Shown here one piece after another: positions 43,678-52,839 of a stretch of 64,000 nucleotides of DNA. The notes under the pieces are model-generated. The model was not told the DNA's origin. It worked only from the letters and a program-made list of their open reading frames with translations, and searched no databases. How positions within the stretch are numbered: the stretch's first letter is position 1; each line of letters begins with the position of its first letter. This DNA comes from JADKBO01 sp965230345 (lineage in GTDB: Bacteria > Bacteroidota > Bacteroidia > Chitinophagales > Saprospiraceae), in assembly GCA_965230345.1 (NCBI GenBank), contig CBDDKR010000002.1, positions 1,612,001 through 1,676,000 of the forward strand. The letters run 5' to 3'. The position numbers and the translations under genes are program-made.

Positions 43678-45669
43678 TTATTTCTCATTAAAGGCCTTTT
43701 TAACCGAATAGTAGGAAGTTTTTGGATGGCCATAGTAATCAATTATACTCCAACTAGGACCAGGCCAACAGTCGTTGAGTTGCCATAGTAATGATCCCAT
43801 ACAATGAGGTTGTTTTTTTAAATGGGCTTCAATGGCTTTATTAAGTGCAAGTCCTTGTACTTTTTGACTTTCTTGAACAAAATCACAAAAGGTCTCTGGT
43901 TTTTCTCCATATTTTATCATTTTTTTGATGATCTCACCATTGCCAATGTAACTCTTTTGTCTGTGAATCATCGTCTCACTATGCAGGTGGAGTTCCGTGG
44001 GTGATACAAAAGATTGTAGGGTAGTGCAACTAGGGTAACTTTGCATCCCATATTCTACCATAAATCGGCCTACATTCCTCTCGAATGCTTCGAAATCTTC
44101 TCTTCCATGCCAAACTCCCCAGTAATGCATGCTAGAATGATTAAAATTCTCTTTTTTGCCCCAATTACTAAGTGGAGACGTTGTAGTGTAATCAGTTTGA
44201 CTGTCTGATTCAGTAATCCATTGAGGAATTTGATGCTTGAATAATTGACTATAGCCACTCCACAATTCTTTTTGAACTTCTTCCGAGTATTGGTATTTTT
44301 CTTGCCATCCCCAATTGTTCCAAGCCACTTCTATTTCATTGTTTCCACACCATATAGCCAGACATGGGTGAGCCTGAAGTCTGTTAATTTGGTATTTAAC
44401 TTCTGTTTCAATAGATGATATAAAAGCTGAATCTATTGGGTACATTGTTCCGGCAAACATAAAGTCTTGCCATACCATCAATCCTAAAGAATCGCATAAA
44501 TTGTAAAAAATATCTTTTTCATAAATACCACCACCCCAAACACGGATCATATTCATATTGGCATCTTTGACTTGCTGTAATAAATTGCGATATTGATCAT
44601 CACTGACACGTGGAAGGAATAAATCTTGGGGTATATAGTTGGCTCCTTTAGCAAAAACAGGTTTCCCGTTAACGATAAAATAGAACGAGGTGCCCACGTC
44701 ATCTTCTTCGTTAATAAGTTCAATGGTTCTTACACCAAACTTTATGGGATGATTGATTCGAATATCATTACCCTTTACGAATAAGGTGTCTTGATATAAG
44801 TGCGAATTGCCATGACCATTTGGCCACCATAGTTGAGGATTGTCCAAAAAGATGGTGTCTCGAACACATGTGGTTCCTTCTTTAACTCTAAGGTTTTTGT
44901 TGTAGATATTAGAAATGCTCAGGTTCAAGTCAAACGTAGCATTGGATTCGAGTATTGTGGAGACCAATAAGGTGGCCTTGTCTTGGTTAATAGCTATAGT
45001 TTGGATATGAGATGATCTAATAAAAATATCTTCTTGAAACCGCAAATGAATGTTTTTATAAATTCCAGATGTTACAAATCTTGGTCCCCAATCCCAGCCA
45101 AAATGATACAATGCTTTACGACAAAAAGGACTATATTTTTTTGAACCTTTTTCACTATCGGCAGGAAAAACGTATGGCCAGTTTTCCACCTTGTCTTTAT
45201 GATACGAAAATGGTGAAGTCAGATTTATAGAAATGGAATTAGGCCCTTTTTTTAGATATGGACGAATATTAAATTCCCAAGGATGAAACATATTCGTTGT
45301 ATGCCCAATAGTGTGATTGTTTATAGTTATAGAGCTGTATGTATCAATACCTTCACAAACCAAGAAAACCTCTCTTGAATTTAAGTGTTTATCGCTAATC
45401 TGAAATGTACGTCTGTATTCCCAATTTTTGTTTTCTAAATATTGATATTTCTGTTCGTTTAATTCGAAATAGGGTTCATCTATTACATCATTTGCCAATA
45501 AATCAGTATGGAAAGTACCTGGGACTTGGGCTACATATTCTTCATTTGTTTGCACATCGATTAAAGTCCACTTTCCGTTTAAACTCAATGTTTTTTGAGC
45601 AGATATAGGTATATTAGGAGTTAGTAAGAATATCCCAAAGATGATCAATATGTTTTTATAACTCATCAT
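43678..45669 (-). CDS. Beta-mannosidase (GH2), secreted, short C-terminus
   Basis: The 663-residue protein has a signal peptide (to ~24, NIPISAQ), an N-terminal GH2 sugar-binding domain (LSLNGKWTLIDV... VPGTFHTDLLANDVI), an Ig-like domain and a TIM-barrel. RVWGGGIYE is conserved. The acid/base Glu is in WCGNNEIE (about 445) and the nucleophile Glu in FMVEYGMQSYP (about 537). It would cut Man-beta-1,4-GlcNAc. It ends soon after the barrel (WSIIDYYGHPKTSYYSVKKAFNEK), so the C-terminal Ig-like domains of typical 800+ residue enzymes are missing. It is the last gene of the glycan operon, overlapping cutC by four bases. Confidence 0.92.
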   Translation of the reverse strand: MMSYKNILIIFGIFLLTPNIPISAQKTLSLNGKWTLIDVQTNEEYVAQVPGTFHTDLLANDVIDEPYFELNEQKYQYLENKNWEYRRTFQISDKHLNSREVFLVCEGIDTYSSITINNHTIGHTTNMFHPWEFNIRPYLKKGPNSISINLTSPFSYHKDKVENWPYVFPADSEKGSKKYSPFCRKALYHFGWDWGPRFVTSGIYKNIHLRFQEDIFIRSSHIQTIAINQDKATLLVSTILESNATFDLNLSISNIYNKNLRVKEGTTCVRDTIFLDNPQLWWPNGHGNSHLYQDTLFVKGNDIRINHPIKFGVRTIELINEEDDVGTSFYFIVNGKPVFAKGANYIPQDLFLPRVSDDQYRNLLQQVKDANMNMIRVWGGGIYEKDIFYNLCDSLGLMVWQDFMFAGTMYPIDSAFISSIETEVKYQINRLQAHPCLAIWCGNNEIEVAWNNWGWQEKYQYSEEVQKELWSGYSQLFKHQIPQWITESDSQTDYTTTSPLSNWGKKENFNHSSMHYWGVWHGREDFEAFERNVGRFMVEYGMQSYPSCTTLQSFVSPTELHLHSETMIHRQKSYIGNGEIIKKMIKYGEKPETFCDFVQESQKVQGLALNKAIEAHLKKQPHCMGSLLWQLNDCWPGPSWSIIDYYGHPKTSYYSVKKAFNEK

Positions 45670-46379
45670 ATTTTGAGCATTATGTCACTCATTTTTTGAC
45701 GATCAAAAAGATGTTCATCACCAAAATAAATTGGAGTATTCGCATCGCCTATTTCAGAGCGATAACATGTGAAATGAATATTTTGAATACCTGCATCAAC
45801 AAAATGGCAAACATTCTTACCATTTATTCCACTACCCACCATAATATTAATTTTTTGACCATATGTAGCATTTAAAGCTTTGAGATAATCAAGTGCATCA
45901 ATTGCTTTAGCTTTTCCTCCTGATGTAAGTATATTATCCACTCCTAAATCAACTAGATCCTTGATCGTGGCAACTTTATCTTCTATAATATCAAATGCTC
46001 GATGAAAGGTAAAGTCAATTCCTTGGTTTTTACATTTTGATAATATGTATTCTACTTTAGCATAATCTATTTTTAGATTAGTGGTTAAGGCTCCAAAGAC
46101 TATTCCAGAGATGGGAAGAGAAGAGAGTATTTTCCAATCATCCAACATGATTTTCCAGTCTTCCTGGGCATAGACAAAACCACCTGGTTTAGAACGCAAC
46201 ATGACATGTATTGGAATTTTTAACCGTCTTATACAAGCTTTTACCAATCCAATAGTTGGAGTCAGTCCTCCTTGAGACAGATTGGCACATAACTCAATTC
46301 GATCAGCACCCATTTCCTCAGCACATAGAGCTTGATCTAATGATTCAACAGCGACTTCTACGAAGATGTTTTTAGGCAT
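45666..46379 (-). CDS. cutC: CutC-family TIM-barrel protein
   Basis: The 237-residue protein matches CutC throughout: VEVAVESLDQALCAEEMGADRIELC, SQGGLTPTIGLV, VMLRSKPGGFVY, GIVFGALT, FTFHRAFD and ILTSGGKAKA. CutC is named for copper homeostasis in E. coli, but that role has been questioned and no enzyme activity is established. Here it overlaps the MFS gene by eight bases upstream and the beta-mannosidase by four bases downstream. It is cytoplasmic (no signal peptide). I infer a role in handling the imported sugar rather than copper. Confidence 0.93.
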   Translation of the reverse strand: MPKNIFVEVAVESLDQALCAEEMGADRIELCANLSQGGLTPTIGLVKACIRRLKIPIHVMLRSKPGGFVYAQEDWKIMLDDWKILSSLPISGIVFGALTTNLKIDYAKVEYILSKCKNQGIDFTFHRAFDIIEDKVATIKDLVDLGVDNILTSGGKAKAIDALDYLKALNATYGQKINIMVGSGINGKNVCHFVDAGIQNIHFTCYRSEIGDANTPIYFGDEHLFDRQKMSDIMLKI

Positions 46380-47709
46380 TTTTATATCCTTTCAATCCGT
46401 AAAATATTAGATAGATATAGGCCAGAAGAGGCACAATAAATGAATGTTTTAACCCAATAGACGAAACATCGGCTGCAACTCCTTGGATGAGTGGAAGAAT
46501 GGCTCCTCCAACAATCATCATGACCAAAAATGAAGAACCATAGGTCGTATTTTTACCGAGTTTGTCAATGGCAAGTGTAAATATATTTGACCACATTATG
46601 GAGTTAAACAATCCTATGGCAAGAACAGACCAAATGGCAATATTGCCACCAGAATTCATTGTGATAATCAAAAGAAGAACATTAACTCCAGCAAAAAGAG
46701 CCAATTGTGCATTGGAGATTGATTTGCCAAAATAGAATATTAAAAAATTAATAATCACCATGACATCAAAGCCATAGGTGATTTCTATCGGAAGTCCCTT
46801 TATATAAAAAGCTGCTTTTACAATGACAATTGCCAGGATCGGAATTAGAATCATTTTAGAAATTGATCTATTTTTTCCCAAAGTAATTGCACCTAAAAAT
46901 CTTCCAATCATAGCTCCTCCCCAATAAAATGCCACGTAAGAGCCAGCAGTTTTTTTGTCCAACTTAATGCTTTCATCTTTTTCAAAATATTCGACTAGAA
47001 AACTACCTACAGAGACTTCTGCACCAACATAGAGAAATATGGCTATCGCTCCTAACCATAAATGTTTATGCTTCCAAATGGAGAAAGAAGAGGCCTTTTG
47101 TTGTTCTTTGTATTCAATTTCAGGAAGAGGCAGAAATATGAAAAGAATAGCAAGTAAGATCAGCGTTGTTGCTAAGACAAGATATGGCAGTCTGATAGTA
47201 CTTACATCAACTTCAACGGCATTTTGAAGAATCAACCAAGCACCTATTAATGGAGCTATGGTATGTCCAATTGAATTAAAACCTTGGGCTAAATTCAGTC
47301 GACTGGCTGCAGTTTCCGAAGGCCCCAATACTGCGACAAATGGATTAGCGGCAACTTGCAAAAGTGTAATACCTGAGGCTAAAAAGAAAAGTGCTATTAA
47401 GAATAGCTCATAAGTTTGTAAATAGGATGCTGGAATGAAGGCAAAGGCAGCGATGCCCATAAGCCCAAGTCCTGCTACGATGCCTTTTTTATAACCAATT
47501 TTTTTGATGAGAATACCAGCTGGAACACTCATTATGAAATAAGCAAGAAAAAAGAAGAATTGAACCAGTTGGGATTGCCAATTCTTAAGATGAAAAACGG
47601 CTTTTAGGTGTGGAACCAAAATGTCATTCATTGAGGTTAGGAATCCCCACATGAAAAATAGCATGATGAGGATGTAGAAGGTAGAGGTTTGGTTTTTCGT
47701 ACTTTGCAT
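46372..47709 (-). CDS. Sugar MFS transporter (FucP/NagP-like)
   Basis: The 445-residue protein has twelve membrane segments and the FucP-family signature: GFLTSMNDILVPHLK near the N-terminus, the segment LLQVAANPFVAVLGP, and SRLNLAQGFNSIGHTIAPL. FucP-type symporters bring in fucose, glucose, galactose or N-acetylglucosamine with protons. In this operon GlcNAc or mannose is the likely cargo. It lies four bases after the GH20 gene and overlaps cutC. The family is firm; the exact sugar is inferred. Confidence 0.92.
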   Translation of the reverse strand: MQSTKNQTSTFYILIMLFFMWGFLTSMNDILVPHLKAVFHLKNWQSQLVQFFFFLAYFIMSVPAGILIKKIGYKKGIVAGLGLMGIAAFAFIPASYLQTYELFLIALFFLASGITLLQVAANPFVAVLGPSETAASRLNLAQGFNSIGHTIAPLIGAWLILQNAVEVDVSTIRLPYLVLATTLILLAILFIFLPLPEIEYKEQQKASSFSIWKHKHLWLGAIAIFLYVGAEVSVGSFLVEYFEKDESIKLDKKTAGSYVAFYWGGAMIGRFLGAITLGKNRSISKMILIPILAIVIVKAAFYIKGLPIEITYGFDVMVIINFLIFYFGKSISNAQLALFAGVNVLLLIITMNSGGNIAIWSVLAIGLFNSIMWSNIFTLAIDKLGKNTTYGSSFLVMMIVGGAILPLIQGVAADVSSIGLKHSFIVPLLAYIYLIFYGLKGYKNA

Positions 47710-47713
47710 TTTG

Positions 47714-49933
47714 CTAATTTATCATTATTTCATCAATAAATAGCCAAGAAGGATGTCCACCACCTTGTCTTCCTTCGGGTATTTTACCAAAATTCTCAAC
47801 CTTTATGATCAAACCTTGGCAGTTTTTGATGGTTTGCTTAAAAATAAGTTGACCAATATTATCATGAATTTTTAACTGAGAAGATTCGTATATTAGCGAA
47901 GGTTGATTTTGATCGTTGCGGAAGATTTTAATGTTTTTTGGAAGGTATATCCATTGACCTTGACCATTGAAAAACCTCAATTGGATATTTGAAATATCAA
48001 TTGGTGCATCATAGTCCAACTGAATCTCTACATCTTTATTGTAAAATCCTAACCATTCTTTACCTCCGTATTTAGTATCTGAGCCAAAGATTCCATTGAT
48101 CAAAGAGTGCTCTCCTTGACCAGAGTAATGTTCACTAGGTAAAGGAATAACAGAAATATCAGCTTGTGTAGCTAGGTTGGGTGTGAAATAGATGCTTCGT
48201 TTTCTATGCTGATCCGTTGAATTACTTTTTGCACGGAAATTATATTTACCTTCCTTATCTAGAGAAAAAGGAAGTAATAGGTTTTGCCACTCACTATCCT
48301 CATGTTGAAATTCGAATCCAGAGGAAAGGGAATTGCTTAAATCAGTTATCGTTGTTGAACGATCAATGATCTTATAAACTGGAGAAACATCATACAAGTG
48401 ATTGGCAATATTCACATTATTTGATTTCCAGAATCTGATATGAGATTCTAAGAGAGGCACAAATGCATCATAATTTCTTGTGGATTGGTCTCGATGTAAT
48501 ACTTCGGAAAGAGTTATCATTCTTGTCAAAGCCATGTATTCCACATGCGAGAAAGTAGAAATATACTCCGTCCAGACATTCCCTTGTGCTCCTATGATAT
48601 AAGGTCTTTTATCTTTTGAGATTTGATCAGGTATGACTTCCCATTGATAGAGATCTTCGACAGTTGTAAGTCCACCAATAGCAAGTGGTTCTTCTGGATG
48701 ATCAGACTGGTAATGGTCGAAGTAACAGGTCCCATTTGGTGTCATAATCACATCTCTTTGAGCTTCTGCTGCTTCGATACCTCCTTCACTTCCTCTCCAA
48801 GACATAATGGTGGTCTCTTCTGAAATGCCTCCCTCTAAAATTTCATCCCAACCTATAATTTTTTTCCCTTTTGTCTTTAAGTAAGTTTCTATTTTTTGAA
48901 TAAAGTAGCTTTGAAGTTCTGAATAATTTTTTAAGCCTTGCTCTTTAATAATTTGTTGACATAGTTTTGAATTTTTCCATACTGTCTTAGGAGCTTCATC
49001 TCCACCAATATGAATGTATTCGTAAGGAAACAAATCAACCACTTCTGAAAAGACATCCCTTAAAAAGTTGAAGGTAGTTTCGCTTGGACAATAGATGTCG
49101 TCAAATATTCCCCATTTTGTTGCAACTTTATACGATTTGGTAGTATCACACGATAAGTTTGGGTATGCAGAAATGGCTGCTAAACTGTGGCCAGGTAATT
49201 CAATTTCTGGAATAATATCAATTCCTTTTAGAGATGCATATTTTACAATATCTCTGATTTCATCATGGGTATAGTAACCACCATATTTTTTTCCATCGAA
49301 TTGATGTGGTTGATCATTATAATGACCGATAAGCGTTTCATCTCTGAAGGCAGCAATTTCTTGAAGCTTTGGGTACTTTTTGATTTCTATTCTCCAACCT
49401 TGATCTTCTGTAAGGTGCCAATGAAATTTATTGTAGCCGTAAAAGAACAAGTAGTCTATGTACTTTTTAACATCTTCTACAGGGAAGAAATGTCGAGCTA
49501 CATCAAGATGCATCCCTCGATATTTAAACATGGAAGAGATTCTAAATGTACCTAGAGGAATATTTTCACTATTCCACAAAAATATCTGATTTAAAACAGA
49601 GATCAGGCTATAAATGTTTTCTTGATTGCTATAATGAAAGATAATGCGGCCTTTTAAAATTTTAAGTTCCGAATGAGAGAATTGCTTGATCAAGCGAACA
49701 TTTGGAATCGTAGAAATTTCGATTTCTAGATTGGAATAGGAGTAGTTGTTCAAGGCATTATAAACCAATAGATGTTCACTTATGGTTGTGTCTAATTTTA
49801 ATGTAAAACTTTTGGCCCAACCATTAACATCGGAAGCTTGAATACTTGGAATGTTTTGATTTTGCCATTGTTGACTAAATAATGTTGTACTTATAAGAAG
49901 TACGAACAATATGTTTAATGTTTTCTTATTCAT
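47714..49933 (-). CDS. Beta-N-acetylhexosaminidase (GH20), secreted
   Basis: The 739-residue protein has a signal peptide (to ~20, TTLFSQ), the GH20 N-terminal domain and a catalytic barrel starting at FKYRGMHLDVARHFFP. The catalytic Asp-Glu pair is in YIHIGGDEAPKTVW (about residue 313). KYNKFHWHLTEDQGWR-like and SWRGSEGGIEAA complete the site. The C-terminal ~170 residues form a beta-sandwich (DGIFGS..., GFYNKDVEIQLDYDA, ending HPSWLFIDEIMIN) that resembles the end of the adjacent GH92. It would release terminal GlcNAc from a chitobiose core. It overlaps the GH92 gene by eight bases. Confidence 0.94.
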   Translation of the reverse strand: MNKKTLNILFVLLISTTLFSQQWQNQNIPSIQASDVNGWAKSFTLKLDTTISEHLLVYNALNNYSYSNLEIEISTIPNVRLIKQFSHSELKILKGRIIFHYSNQENIYSLISVLNQIFLWNSENIPLGTFRISSMFKYRGMHLDVARHFFPVEDVKKYIDYLFFYGYNKFHWHLTEDQGWRIEIKKYPKLQEIAAFRDETLIGHYNDQPHQFDGKKYGGYYTHDEIRDIVKYASLKGIDIIPEIELPGHSLAAISAYPNLSCDTTKSYKVATKWGIFDDIYCPSETTFNFLRDVFSEVVDLFPYEYIHIGGDEAPKTVWKNSKLCQQIIKEQGLKNYSELQSYFIQKIETYLKTKGKKIIGWDEILEGGISEETTIMSWRGSEGGIEAAEAQRDVIMTPNGTCYFDHYQSDHPEEPLAIGGLTTVEDLYQWEVIPDQISKDKRPYIIGAQGNVWTEYISTFSHVEYMALTRMITLSEVLHRDQSTRNYDAFVPLLESHIRFWKSNNVNIANHLYDVSPVYKIIDRSTTITDLSNSLSSGFEFQHEDSEWQNLLLPFSLDKEGKYNFRAKSNSTDQHRKRSIYFTPNLATQADISVIPLPSEHYSGQGEHSLINGIFGSDTKYGGKEWLGFYNKDVEIQLDYDAPIDISNIQLRFFNGQGQWIYLPKNIKIFRNDQNQPSLIYESSQLKIHDNIGQLIFKQTIKNCQGLIIKVENFGKIPEGRQGGGHPSWLFIDEIMIN

Positions 49934-52838
49934 TTATCATGATTTCATCAATAAATAACCATGCTTTTCCTTGATGCAAAGACCCTTTGTGCCAGGAGGG
50001 ACAGTCGATGATGCTTTGGGCTTCAATCTTGATATATCTAGCTTTTAAATTATCTACATCCAATAAATAGTCATAAATTATATTTCCCTTTTCTCTTGGA
50101 GTATGTTTGGCAGAAATACTGCCAATCTTTTCATAAGATTCTCCATCTTCACTCAAGTAGTAGTTGACCTTTTTAGGGTGGAAAATCCAACTATTTTCAT
50201 CTTGTAAAAAGTTGGCTTGTAATCGCTGAATGTTCGTAGTATTATTTAGATCAATTATAATATTAAAGTCTTTACCATAGAATCCTTGCCACCCACCTGT
50301 ACGGTAATCTTTGCCACCCATTAGTCCATCGATTAATGCTTTTTCATGACCACCATTGTACATTGGGTCATGGTTGGTTGAAGATACCACTGATCTTGAG
50401 TGATCCAATTTCTTGAAATTGGTACAAATCGTGGGAGATGAGATGTGATTTTTATGAGCATATATACATAATTCACAATGCTCTTTAAGAACGAGTTGTT
50501 CACCTTTGTACACACTGAAGGTATCACCATTTTTACTATAAAATACCTCACCAAATTTCTGATCTTGAGAAAGTTCAACCAATGTACTATCGTTAAAAGA
50601 AATATCGCCTTTAGTTATGAATGGCGTAGGAACAAAATGTGAACTGGAAGTCGAAGAAACAGGAACGTGCTTATTGTGACTAGCCCATTTGGTGTTTGGG
50701 GTAGGACCCATAATAAAATTCAATCGACCTCCTTTCATAATCTGATTATGTAAAATGTAGCTGAAAGGATAGTCGTGACCATTTAGTGTGGCGGATTGAA
50801 TGTATTTGTTTTTATCTGAAAGATTTTGGGTTGAAATGATAAAGTTATTCCCATTTTCTAGTTGAATTTTAGATTCTTGAAGATATGGAGTACCTATTAT
50901 ATAAGATTGACTTCCTGGAGTAACAGGATAAAATCCCATAGCACTTAAAACATACCAAGCACTCATTTGGCCGCAATCTTCATTTCCAGAAATACCATCA
51001 GGTAATGCAGTATACTGCGTTTTCAGGATCTGGTGCACTTTTTCCTGTGTTTTCCATGGCTTATTGATAAAGTTATAGAGATATGCAATATGATGACTTG
51101 GCTCATTCCCGTGTGCATATTGACCTATTAAACCCGTAATATCTACTTGATTCTTTCCTGTAAATTGATCTGATGCTGAGAATAGAAGATCTAAATGATG
51201 ATCTAATTTTTCTTTGCCCCCATGAAGGTTTATAAAACCAGAAATGTCATGGACGGGACTGTATCCATAATGCCATGCATTAGCTTCTGTATAGTTGCTG
51301 TTTACCTCGTATGGATCAAAGGGAGATAACCACAGGTTGTTTTTTCGAGGTCTGAAAAAAGAAGATTCGATGTCAAATAGATTTCGATATGTTAGACTTC
51401 TTTTAAGGAATTCATGGTATTCGTCGTCTTTGCCAAGTTTTAATGCTACTTGTGCTATGCACCAATCATCATAGGCGTATTCCAGGGTTTTGGATACAGA
51501 TTCTGCTTCATTTTGCATGGGAATAAACCCAATTGATTTGTAGTCGGACAAACCAAGATGTTCTTGATTCGCACTGGATAACATTGCTTCAAAAGCAAGA
51601 TTGACATTAAAATCTGTAATACCTTTTAAGTAAGCATCAGCTATAACTGAAACACCATGATACCCGATCATGCATCCAGTATAACATGCAGATAAATCCC
51701 AAATTGGAAGAATTCCCCCATGCTGATATTTCCTTAACATGGATCGAATAAACTCTGTAGTTTTTTGTTGTTCTATGATGGTAAATAGAGGGTGGGTAGC
51801 TCGATATGTATCCCAAAGACTAAAAACAGTGTATTGAGAAGCACTCGAATCTTGATATGTATTTTGATCCATGCCTCTATAACGTCCATCAACATCACTG
51901 TAAAGATTGGGTGCTATCATGGTATGATATAGAGCAGTGTAGAAAATTTTTAGTTTTTCATGATTTGCATCTGAGATCTGAATTCTGTTAAGTGCATTTT
52001 CCCAAGTTTGTTGGTTTTTAATAAGTGCCTGTTCGAAAGATGTACTTGAAGCTTCTGCTTTTAAGTTTTTTCTAGCTCCTTCAATATCGACTGCCGAAAG
52101 AGCCACCTTAATTTCTACATTTTTTGGATTATCAAATTTAAATAAAGCCTTGGTCGTATCACCACTTACAGAGTCTACGAAGAATGTTGTTTGAGTGATC
52201 GGTGATGAAAACTCTATGACAAAAAATAATTTTTGATTGTCTGCCCATGCAGTAGAATGTCTATGTCCCTCAATTCTATAGGAGGATTTTTCTTGAATGG
52301 AGCAAGAGGTGAAAAGATCCCTATGCTCTAAATCAAGCACAAAACCCACGTCTATGGGTTTTTGAAAATGGTAATGATGAAATCCAACTCGAGGGCTAGA
52401 TGTTAATCTTACATCGACTTCAGCTCTATTTAATAATACCTCGTAATATCCAGCATGTGCGAATTCTTGTTCATGACTAAATGAACTTTTAAATTGATCA
52501 TAATGCAACGGAGAGCTAGAAATGGTTGAGGCATGATTGACAGGCATAATTAATATATCTCCATAATCTGAAACTCCTGTTCCACTTAAGTGTGTATGAC
52601 TAAAACCATAGATTATAGTATCCGAATAATGATAGCCAGAACACCCATCCCATCCAGTCAATCTCGTATCTGGAGAAAGTTGAACCATGCCAAATGGGGA
52701 AGTGGCACCTGGATATGTATGTCCATGACCTCCTGTGCCAATAAATGGATCTACCAATTTAGTTTTCTCTTGCCCATAACTTAAGGTCATGAGAAGGCCT
52801 AAAAGTGTTAAGCAAACTGTTCTTTTAATATTGATCAT
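49926..52838 (-). CDS. Alpha-mannosidase (GH92), secreted
   Basis: The 970-residue protein has a signal peptide (to ~22, LMTLSYGQ) and the GH92 start VDPFIGTGGHGHTYPGATSPFGMVQ (residues ~31-55). It continues with GYHYSDTIIYGFSHTHLSGTG, GNEDCGQMSAWYVLSAMGFYP and HNKHVPVSS. GH92 enzymes are calcium-dependent exo-alpha-mannosidases acting on N-glycans. The last ~150 residues are an F5/8 type C-like domain ending GKAWLFIDEIMINE, similar to the GH20 neighbour. It follows the ROK gene by one base. The mannose linkage it prefers cannot be told. Confidence 0.93.
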   Translation of the reverse strand: MINIKRTVCLTLLGLLMTLSYGQEKTKLVDPFIGTGGHGHTYPGATSPFGMVQLSPDTRLTGWDGCSGYHYSDTIIYGFSHTHLSGTGVSDYGDILIMPVNHASTISSSPLHYDQFKSSFSHEQEFAHAGYYEVLLNRAEVDVRLTSSPRVGFHHYHFQKPIDVGFVLDLEHRDLFTSCSIQEKSSYRIEGHRHSTAWADNQKLFFVIEFSSPITQTTFFVDSVSGDTTKALFKFDNPKNVEIKVALSAVDIEGARKNLKAEASSTSFEQALIKNQQTWENALNRIQISDANHEKLKIFYTALYHTMIAPNLYSDVDGRYRGMDQNTYQDSSASQYTVFSLWDTYRATHPLFTIIEQQKTTEFIRSMLRKYQHGGILPIWDLSACYTGCMIGYHGVSVIADAYLKGITDFNVNLAFEAMLSSANQEHLGLSDYKSIGFIPMQNEAESVSKTLEYAYDDWCIAQVALKLGKDDEYHEFLKRSLTYRNLFDIESSFFRPRKNNLWLSPFDPYEVNSNYTEANAWHYGYSPVHDISGFINLHGGKEKLDHHLDLLFSASDQFTGKNQVDITGLIGQYAHGNEPSHHIAYLYNFINKPWKTQEKVHQILKTQYTALPDGISGNEDCGQMSAWYVLSAMGFYPVTPGSQSYIIGTPYLQESKIQLENGNNFIISTQNLSDKNKYIQSATLNGHDYPFSYILHNQIMKGGRLNFIMGPTPNTKWASHNKHVPVSSTSSSHFVPTPFITKGDISFNDSTLVELSQDQKFGEVFYSKNGDTFSVYKGEQLVLKEHCELCIYAHKNHISSPTICTNFKKLDHSRSVVSSTNHDPMYNGGHEKALIDGLMGGKDYRTGGWQGFYGKDFNIIIDLNNTTNIQRLQANFLQDENSWIFHPKKVNYYLSEDGESYEKIGSISAKHTPREKGNIIYDYLLDVDNLKARYIKIEAQSIIDCPSWHKGSLHQGKAWLFIDEIMINE

Positions 52839-52839
52839 T

